Source: Desmodus rotundus (taxonomy: Eukaryota; Chordata; Mammalia; Chiroptera; Phyllostomidae). From it: a stretch of DNA of 64,000 bases. Below are positions 57,290-64,000 of the stretch, one piece after another (the first letter of the stretch is position 1; every line of letters starts with the position of its first letter). The notes under the pieces were generated by a model. It was not told the DNA's origin. It saw only the letters and a program-made list of their open reading frames with translations, and ran no database searches. The position numbers and the translations under genes are program-made. The stretch lies in NCBI RefSeq assembly GCF_022682495.2, contig NC_071396.1:25541735-25605734 (forward strand), read 5' to 3'.

Positions 57290-58010
57290 TTCTCCTTTCC
57301 CATCTGCTGAGTACCCGGCCGTTGCCATGGATACCGCTGGCTGCGCTCGCGCAGACCTTGACTCCCTCCTGTTTACAGGGAACCCAGAGGCTGCAACTTG
57401 GTGTTACACAACACCGTGCGGGGTGTGCGAAAGCTGGGCAGGGCCAGCCTGACAGGAGCGCTCCGTGTCCCCTCCGGGGGCACTTGAGAAGATGCAAAAA
57501 GCCACCATCAGACCACTGACTTTTCCCTGCGTGTTCGCGCAGGAAGGAGGGGAGGGAAGAGAGGCAGGCCCGTGCAGAGAGAGACCGGTCAGGTGAAATA
57601 AGTTCGTAGACCCAAATGGATCTGTTGCCGCAGGAAATAGGATTCTTCCATAGTGCTGCAGGAAATGCATTTCGGGGGCACGGAGTAGGAGGACTGGAGG
57701 GGCAGTGGCGACGTTTGTTGGAGCGAAAACAAAGCACTGCCCCCGGTAGACCAGGCCCAATGTCTCATGTGTGACCAGGTGGCTCAGCTCCATCGGTGGA
57801 AGAGATGAAGCCTCTGGGGCCGCGGGCCCACGCTTGTCCCCGCCAAGCCCAGGAGGAGGGCCAGGACCCAGAGCTGCGGTGCCGTTAGCCCGGCATCCTA
57901 GGCCCACTGTCCACACAGTTTCTGTTCGTGTCTGGGGCTGCGGTTCAGCGGTTCAGCTCACGTGGCTGCTGAAGAGAGAGCGCGCAAACGCCTCCGGCCT
58001 CTGTTGGGCT
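57290..58010. promoter_or_regulatory. CpG-rich segment, possible weak CpG island
   Basis: CpG is much denser than in the rest of the window, notably at 57317-57350, 57410-57480, 57525-57545 and 57810-58000. An E-box 'cacgtg' lies at 57959-57964. No TATA box or first exon can be shown. Overlapping open frames of 164-170 codons on the reverse strand are what GC-rich DNA gives by chance. It could be a promoter of an unannotated transcript or a decaying GC-rich repeat. Confidence 0.3.
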
Positions 58011-59044
58011 TTGATTCTATCTCCTTGGCCTTGGGCGAGAGTGTAGGCTTTCTTTCAAACTACCGGATCCTTGCCTGGATCTTCCCGGAGCTCTGGGCCT
58101 CCCCCATCCAATCCCTTTTCCCAAGTTTGCCCCTTACGGTGGCCACTGTGGCTTCTATGGTGAATCCCCCAAAGGAGGAATTTCCCCCTCCCTGTTCATC
58201 CCTTCCCCCGTTTATCTGGGCTAAGCGCAGGTTGTTTGCAAAGCCCTCTCTCCTGCCTATTTGGGGATTAACATCCCTTTACCCAGTGAAGCTGCCCCTC
58301 CCTCCTTAATCAGCCTTAATGTCCGATTCTGTTTGCGCCCTTCTTTGTTAATAACTGACTAACTGCTGTAGCAGAGCAACCTAAGGAGGAAATCACAGTC
58401 AGAATAATCTGAGAAAGTAAATACGGTTTATGCAGCTCTGTTCACCTTCCCAGCCACGCTTCGTGTAAACTGTAACCACCGCGAGTTCAAAGACCCGGTT
58501 TCATCCATTTCAGAGCTTCCCAAATTACCTCTAACACACTGCACCCAGGAGGTCACCTGTAACAGTTTGTTAAATAAAATGTGTGCCTTTTTGCCAGTTG
58601 CTTTCATCCCCTTCGCCAAGAAAGAAATGTCCATTGTACCACGTGACTATAGGGAAACGTGATGTTCAAAATAGCCTGCCAGCGGCGCTCTGGCCTCCAC
58701 CACCAAAGTGGGCTCTGGCGGAGGCATAGGTCTGAGCTGGTCTTGGACCTCCCCTGATGAATCAGAGACTGACCTCCATCCAGGGCTGGAAGGGAGGACG
58801 AGTTAGTGGGGTTGGAAACCAGGGAGCAAGGGGACAAGGGCTTAGAGCCCTGGCTGGTGAGGATGCTTGCAAATATTTTGCCAGCTGCTGCGGACATGCT
58901 GTCTCAGAGGAACCGAATACCCACAGGATATGAGGCAGAACCTACGCACAGGCTTTAACATCACGAACAAAATTAATGTTCACCACAGAAATGTGGCCTG
59001 GATTCTACCCTATTTATAAAAGGTCTCCTTGAAAAGCTTTTTTT
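58011..59044. other. No recognised feature
   Basis: About 1.0 kb. A 17-base Ves-like scrap ('agagccctggctggtga', 58844-58860) is too short to call. Confidence 0.5.
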
Positions 59045-59242
59045 TTAAGATTTTATTTATTTATTTTTAGAGAGGAGAAGGTAGGAAAAAAGAGAAGGAA
59101 ATATCAATGTGTGGTTGCCTCTCGCACGCCCCCTACTGGGGACCTGGCTTGCAACCCAGGCATGTGCCCTGACTAGGAATCAAACCAGCGACCCTTGGGT
59201 TCACAGGCTGGCACTCAATCCACCGAGTCACCCAGCCAGGGC
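59045..59242 (-). mobile_element. Ves SINE, A type
   Basis: Reverse copy: 'aagattttatttatttattt', 'gccccctactggggacctgg', and inverted head 'cacccagccagggct'. Confidence 0.93.
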
Positions 59243-59288
59243 TGGGAATTTGTTTAACAAACATGCATTGAGTTTCTACCCGGCTCTT
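59243..59288 (+). repeat. Ancient repeat, part left of the LTR
   Basis: 'aacaaacatgcattgagttt' and 'ctacccggctct' match the ancient repeat seen at 50195. The unit continues after the LTR at 60115 ('gggtgccagggacaattcc'). Confidence 0.6.
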
Positions 59289-60114
59289 TGTTGGGAACCG
59301 CCCTGCCTGGTTTCAGAAGCTGTAAACCCCCCATGGCTAAGGCTGACAGAGACTTTGGGACCATAAGCCACTAAGGAGACAAAGCTTATCTCCCTGGCAG
59401 GGATGCCACCTCTGCTCACTTTACTTTACCCTGCTTGGCCCTGAGCCTGACCAGTTAGCCAATGACGGGTAAGATTCCTCAAGGGAGGGATGACCTAAGA
59501 CAAGCATGGTCACAAAGAGGCCCACAGGGAAGGACTTGGGGGGCTATAGAAAAAGGGGGTGATGGACCCTTGCCCCTCGGCTTTGACATAGCCTGAGTCC
59601 TCATTCTGTCTGCAAGAAGTCTCCTAATCTCTTGGCTGCCTTACTTCCCCTGCCTGACTTCAGCCTGAAACAATGACAGAGGACAGTGCAGTCCTGTGCT
59701 GGAAAGGGCAGATTTCCCGGGTGCGATCAGGCCTAAGAAAGAATGCATAAAATCCTGTGAAACCTGCTTTGCTAATACCCTCAATTTAAATGATAAGCCT
59801 GAAATGAGTTTGTTTCCCCCAAGTCTTATAGCCCTTTAGCTAACTGACCCTGAGTCAGAATAAGCCCTCAGAGTTCTTGTTTGTTATCTATTGTTTGATC
59901 CTTACTGCCTGACCATGATTGATGAGCTTTACCTGTATTCCTGTGCAAATTGAACCCAATAAAAGTTCATTGACATAGGCTCTTGGCCCTTCTCCTTTGA
60001 GAGATCGGCCACCTCTCCTCCCCAAGCAGATCGTGTCTTGGTAGACTTATTCTCATCCATGGCAGCCGGGGGGGGGGGGGGGAAATGCCCTTGTGGGCGG
60101 AGCCCCCCCCCACA
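59289..60114 (+). mobile_element. Solo LTR of an endogenous retrovirus, class II type
   Basis: 826 bases from 'tgttgggaaccgccctg' to 'cca ca'. TG...CA ends, flanked by 'gctctt' (59283-59288) and 'gctctg' (60115-60120), a 6-base duplication with one change. Class II (betaretrovirus-like) elements duplicate 6 bases, and several such LTRs start TGTTGGGA. Polyadenylation signal AATAAA at 59958-59963. Possible TATA-like sites at 59544 or 59745. G run at 60068-60082. No viral genes are present on either side, so the provirus was removed by LTR recombination. Confidence 0.78.
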
Positions 60115-60330
60115 GCTCTGGGTGCCAGGGACAATTCCAGGAGCAGAGGATGTAGCCGTGAACAAAGCACCTCGAGGTTCCTCTGTCATGGACCAGGTTA
60201 CAGAGAAAAGGATTAGCACAAAATTTAAGGAGGGACCCAAACCAGCAGGTAGAGACAGGTGTGAGGCATTTGCTTACCTGGGACAGGCCTCACTAAACGT
60301 ACCTGAGCATCTTGAAAGGAGAGTAAACTA
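60115..60330 (+). repeat. Ancient repeat, part right of the LTR
   Basis: 'gggtgccagggacaattcc', 'gatgtagccgtgaacaaagc' and 'ggttacagagaaaagg' continue the repeat begun at 59243, so the two parts were one unit before the LTR arrived. Confidence 0.6.
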
Positions 60331-60334
60331 AGCA

Positions 60335-60811
60335 TTTTTAATTACATGTGGTGGGGTGACATTGGTATAACATTAGTGCTCAATGCTGTAGCACATTGCC
60401 TGTATATTGCCCTGTGGGCCCACCACCCAAACTCCAGTCTCCTTCTGTCTCCATGTCTTTGACCCCCGTTACCCTCCACACACCTCCACCCCATCCCTCT
60501 GGTCACCCCCATACTGTTGCCTGTGTCTATGCGTTTTTGCTTGTTTGTTTTTTATGCTTGTTCATTTGTTGCTTTCAATTTTATATCCCACCTATGAGTG
60601 AAATCATATGTTTCTTAACTTTTTCTGTCTGACTTATTTCGCTTCGCAGGATATCCTCGAGGTCCATCCGTGTTGTCGCAAGCGGCACTATTTCATATTT
60701 TCTCATAGCTGAGTACTGCTCCATCGTATATGCTTTATCCAGTCTTACATCCAAGGCCACTTGGTTTGTTTCCAGGTCTTGGCCACTGTGAATAATGTTG
60801 CAATGAACATA
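60335..60811 (-). mobile_element. L1 3' end with ORF2 C-terminus
   Basis: 'gtggggtgacattggtataac', the C-rich antisense 3' UTR (60470-60500), then 'gaggtccatccgtgttgtcg' (ORF2 WMDLE region) and 'gaataatgttgcaatgaaca'. Stops at 60811, where a GC hairpin begins. Confidence 0.85.
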
Positions 60812-60841
60812 GGGGCGGAGCTTCTCTTTTAGCTCCGCCCC
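60812..60841. other. Perfect 11-bp GC hairpin
   Basis: Arms 'ggggcggagct' (60812-60822) and 'agctccgcccc' (60831-60841) are perfect complements around an 8-base loop. Each arm contains a GC box. It sits exactly where L1 similarity ends. Confidence 0.85.
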
Positions 60842-62180
60842 CTCCTACCATTTCAGTGGGTGCCCGTCCAGCCCTGAATCGGCTGTGGGGCTGTGGTTCG
60901 GTGTCCTTGCCCTGCAGCTGATGGCTTTCGTCCCTAAGGGGAGATGGGTCTCAGTGGAGCCTGTTCCTCTTACCTGCAATGAGATTCACAGGAGCCCTGG
61001 GTGGCTGCTATTACCACAATTGTCCCTTTTGAGCTTTCTCGAGTTACCTGCTGATCGGCGCTGTGGGCAGCTGGTAAATTCTTGGAGGAAAAGCCCTAGG
61101 AGGCTCTTCCCTTCAGGTCTGCGGCCTGGGCAGGCTTCACGCATTCCCACCAGCCCACAGTCAGCCTCAGCAATTTGTTCAAAATGCCTCGTTTACTCCG
61201 CCGGGGTTTAGGGGCATCTGTCCCAGCTCACCAAATGCTCGAGGCCGCTTTCTCCTCGCTGGTTCCTGTCTCGCTTCAGATCTCGGGCTAATTATGTCCT
61301 CTGTGACCTCATCTTTCTAATAGATTCCAAAAAATTTATTGATTTGAAGTTTCTCGAGCTTTCTTGGGCTACGTGGGAGGAGCAATCGTACCATTTCCTG
61401 TTCTCTGTGTCTCCAAACTGAACCTGGAAAACGGGAAATATCAGCAATCCCAGCGGTACCGAAGACAACTTATTAAGTCTAACATTTCTTAATGTTACCT
61501 GATCCTAAGAGACAAAATATTTATTTGGGAAAGGGTATTCTCATTTCTCCCATTCATCTTATGCCAAATATTACATTGAAAAAACTATTCACTTAATTGT
61601 TGAAAAATATAGCCTACTTAGGATAATCAGAAATATTGCCAGGCAGTGAATGAAGAAGGTTTCCATTCCATTTTCCAAATATACTCATCACGGCTTAGCA
61701 AACTCTAAATCTTTCTAATAGATTCCAAGCGACTGAGCAAGTGCAAGCATTTAAGTTGTCCTTTTCCCCCTAGTCCTCCGGTACGTGTTGAGCTAACAGA
61801 AAAGCATGTTCCTATGACTGGTTAAGAATTATGTTTCTAATTAGGAGGAAGCAAGGCTGCAAAGGATTCATGAGTCCAGCACGTACGCTTATCAGATTTA
61901 ATCAAAATTTCCCTACTGCACTGGGTCTTCTTACAGAATTAGATCGAAATTCTCCTGAGAAAATGTTTTTATTGCAAAGTTGCAAATATCATTTTTTTTG
62001 TTCTATTTTCTCCACAGGGCGATGCAGTAAATAATTCAGTAATAATCTGTTTTGTAAAGTGTTAGGCATCCACTTCTCAGCCCTCGTCTCCCTGGCTCCT
62101 TCTGAGTGGTTAAAACCAGTCTCTGCTGCACGCACACACACACGCACACGCAGGATCACTTCCCGAATGAATGAGATGGT
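60842..62180. other. No recognised feature
   Basis: About 1.3 kb. A 108-codon plus frame at 60885-61211 has no domain. Short CA run at 62133-62152. Confidence 0.5.
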
Positions 62181-62197
62181 TCTGAGTTCTTTCTCTT

Positions 62198-62394
62198 TTT
62201 TTTTAAAGATGTTATTGATTTATTTTTAGAGAAAGAAAGGAAGAGAAACATCAGTGTGTGGTTGCCTCTCACGTGCCCCCTACTGGGGACTCAGCCCACA
62301 ACCCAGGCTTGTGCCCTGACCAGGAATCAAACTGGCAACCCTTTGGTTCACAGGCTGACACTAAATCCACTGAGCTGCACCAGCCAGATGCAGG
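62198..62394 (-). mobile_element. Ves SINE, A type
   Basis: Reverse copy: 'taaagatgttattgatttat', 'gtgccccctactggggac', inverted head 'ctgcaccagccag'. TSD 'tctgagttctttctctt' at 62181-62197 and 'tctgagttatttctctt' at 62395-62411 (16 of 17). Confidence 0.94.
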
Positions 62395-62411
62395 TCTGAG
62401 TTATTTCTCTT

Positions 62412-62907
62412 CCTTTGAGGTCCAAGTCTTGGGTTATTTTTCTTTGACCCAAGTTCCTTGTCCCACATTGGGCGCACCCCATCAGGACGATCTTCTAGAT
62501 TCCTGTAGCCCAGAGCAGGTCCCTACTGCATGCACAAACTCTGTTGCTCCTTGAGCTGAAAGCAAAAATAGGCCTTAAAAATCTTTACTTTGGTGGCCCG
62601 TTTCTCTGGGTTGCATGTGGAACTTGGGTAAGGTTTTGGTGCAAGATGCAATCATAGCTGTCCCTTGGTGAAAAGAAATGACCCCAACTCAGAGACGGTC
62701 CTATGCCTCTGGGTGTCTTGCTGCCACCCATTCTCAATGCCTCTCATGGTTACTGTGTCCCCGGCCAAGTTGCCTGAACTTGAATTTCTGGCAAGTTTTG
62801 AAGACCCTGAACATAAGAGAATAATCTTTGTCTTGGAAGCTGGGTCTTTCTTTGCACTTGCCCATTACAAATGTCTTGTGACTACTCTTTATGACACGAC
62901 CTAATGT
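62412..62907. other. No recognised feature
   Basis: About 500 bases. A 79-codon frame at 62665-62904 has no motif. Confidence 0.5.
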
Positions 62908-63325
62908 TTTTAATTGAATATATTGGGGTGATATTCATTAATAAAATTATATAGATTTCAGCTGTACGATTCTGTATCTGTATATTGGATTGTGTGTTCA
63001 CCACCCCAAGTCAAGTCTTCTTCCATCACCATTTGTCCCCCTCTTTACACTCTTCTTCCTCCCCCACCCCCTTCCCTCTGGTCATCGCCACGCTGTTGTC
63101 TGTGTCGGGAAGTCTTTGTTTTCTTCCTTTGCTTAACCCCTTCCCCTTCTCACCTGGCTCCCAGCCCTCTCCCCTCTGACAGCCGCCAGTCTGTTCTCTG
63201 TGTCTGTGAGTCTGTTTCTATTTTGTCCACTAGTGTACTCTGTTCATCAGATTCCACCTATGAGTCAAATCATACGGTACTTGTCTTTCTCCGCCTGGCT
63301 TATTTCACTTCCACGGTCAGCCCTA
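62908..63325 (-). mobile_element. L1 3' end
   Basis: 'tatattggggtgatattcat', 'gtgttcaccaccccaagtc', long C-rich UTR, then 'cctatgagtcaaatcatacg' and 'gcctggcttatttcac' (ORF2 stop region). Truncated just inside ORF2. Confidence 0.85.
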
Positions 63326-63424
63326 ATTCTTAGTCTGCCTGTGTCCCTCAGCGCCTTTTCCACTCAGCAGCCAGCATCATCGGTCTCCTTCACACCCAAA
63401 TGTGTGTGCCAACCTCTCCAGGAT

Positions 63425-63515
63425 TTCCTCTGCTCTCTCCTAGCTGGGCGACCTTGAGTGAATTCCTCAGCTTCGCTGGGGCTCCGTTCTCTCCTCTGCA
63501 AAATGGGGTCCAGAG
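63425..63515 (+). repeat. MIR SINE fragment
   Basis: 'ctgggcgaccttgagtgaa' and 'ctcctctgcaaaatggggtc' match the MIR core. Confidence 0.7.
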
Positions 63516-63856
63516 TTTCTGCGCAACTGGCCAGCTCCCTGGAAGCAGGGATCCCTGAATGACTGATGTTCCCAGCTTAAGCCCCTCAGCAGTCCCCCCT
63601 GGTACCCACCTGAAGGTCGCCTTCTGGCTGATGCTGGGAGGTCCTGGGACACCTGTCTCACCTGCCTCCCAGCCACAGGGGCCTGTGTTCGGCCTCTTCC
63701 CTTCTGCCTTCATGCCCATCAGCAAGAGACTGTCCCTCTGCACCCGCCCCCAGTGCCTGGGTCACAGCTCTGCCCTTTGGCTGCTTCTGGGGGCTCACCA
63801 CCAGCATGCTGGATGGAGGAAACGTGGGTGGGGGGTCTCTGATGCTCCCCAGCACA
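63516..63856. other. No recognised feature
   Basis: About 340 bases, GC-rich. Frames of 113-117 codons on opposite strands overlap and lack domains. Confidence 0.5.
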
Positions 63857-63940
63857 TAAATGTTTCTTCTCTCTCTCCCTTTCCTCTCTCTCTAAACTAG
63901 CAATGAAAAAAAAAAAATGTCCTCGGGTGAGGATAACAAA
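63857..63940 (+). mobile_element. Ves SINE 3' fragment, B type
   Basis: CT-rich body and 'gtcctcgggtgaggat' end. The tRNA-like head and middle are missing. Confidence 0.8.
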
Positions 63941-64000
63941 AACCAAAAGGACAGAACTATTTGTTTTTACAGGGAGGTGGAAAATTTTCTTTTTCCAAGT

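Noticed and set aside
57243..57916. Overlapping 164-170-codon reverse frames
   Set aside because: They lie in different frames of the same CpG-rich DNA, where stop codons are rare. No domain and no consistent frame.
58844..58860. Possible extra Ves head ('agccctggctggtga')
   Set aside because: Only about 17 bases match and no body follows; too short to distinguish from chance.

Overview
The window looks like non-coding nuclear DNA from a bat. The main evidence is 39 copies or fragments of a tRNA-derived SINE of the Ves type, which is known from bats. Ves is common in vespertilionids and related yangochiropterans; I cannot resolve the family. I see no protein-coding gene, functional tRNA, rRNA or bacterial-type feature. 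The long open frames either run through repeats or are isolated frames without recognisable domains. Nothing in the sequence supports a new multi-gene system. The interest lies in the insertion history.

The Ves copies fall into three groups, called A, B and C below. A has a 'ccccagtaggggg' core and an AAATAAAT-rich tail followed by TCTTT. B has a 'ggttggagcatc' head and a 'tcctcgggtgaggat' 3' end. C has a 'catgcaagaatcaaccaatgaatgc' -like middle shared in parts and a tRNA-Ile-like 5' end. Many still have target-site duplications (TSDs) readable by eye.

Layout: 0-15 kb is SINE-rich, with one L1 scrap, a MIR and a hAT element. 15-18 kb holds an old antisense L1 ORF2. 18-32 kb mixes hAT MITEs, L1 3' ends on both strands, MIRs and a G-rich polypurine tract. 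33.2-36.9 kb is a decayed sense L1 ORF2, broken by a later Ves and a later hAT MITE. 37-46 kb has more Ves, a MaLR-like LTR, an L1 tail and a Tigger-like element. 46.4-46.9 kb is an internally deleted mariner. 48-55 kb holds a second MaLR-like LTR, a two-copy repeat and a young L1 with a 5' inversion. 57.3-58.0 kb is CpG-rich. 59.3-60.1 kb is a solo LTR of class II (betaretrovirus-like) type inside an older repeat. 60-64 kb is L1 3' ends, Ves and MIR.

Together these elements give a relative-age stack: MIR and ancient repeats are oldest, then L1M and MaLR, then the hAT, Tigger and mariner elements, then Ves, the LTR and the young L1s. Repeat names come from memory of family consensus sequences and were not checked by any search. 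Boundaries are good to a few bases where a TSD is given and to about 10-50 bases elsewhere.
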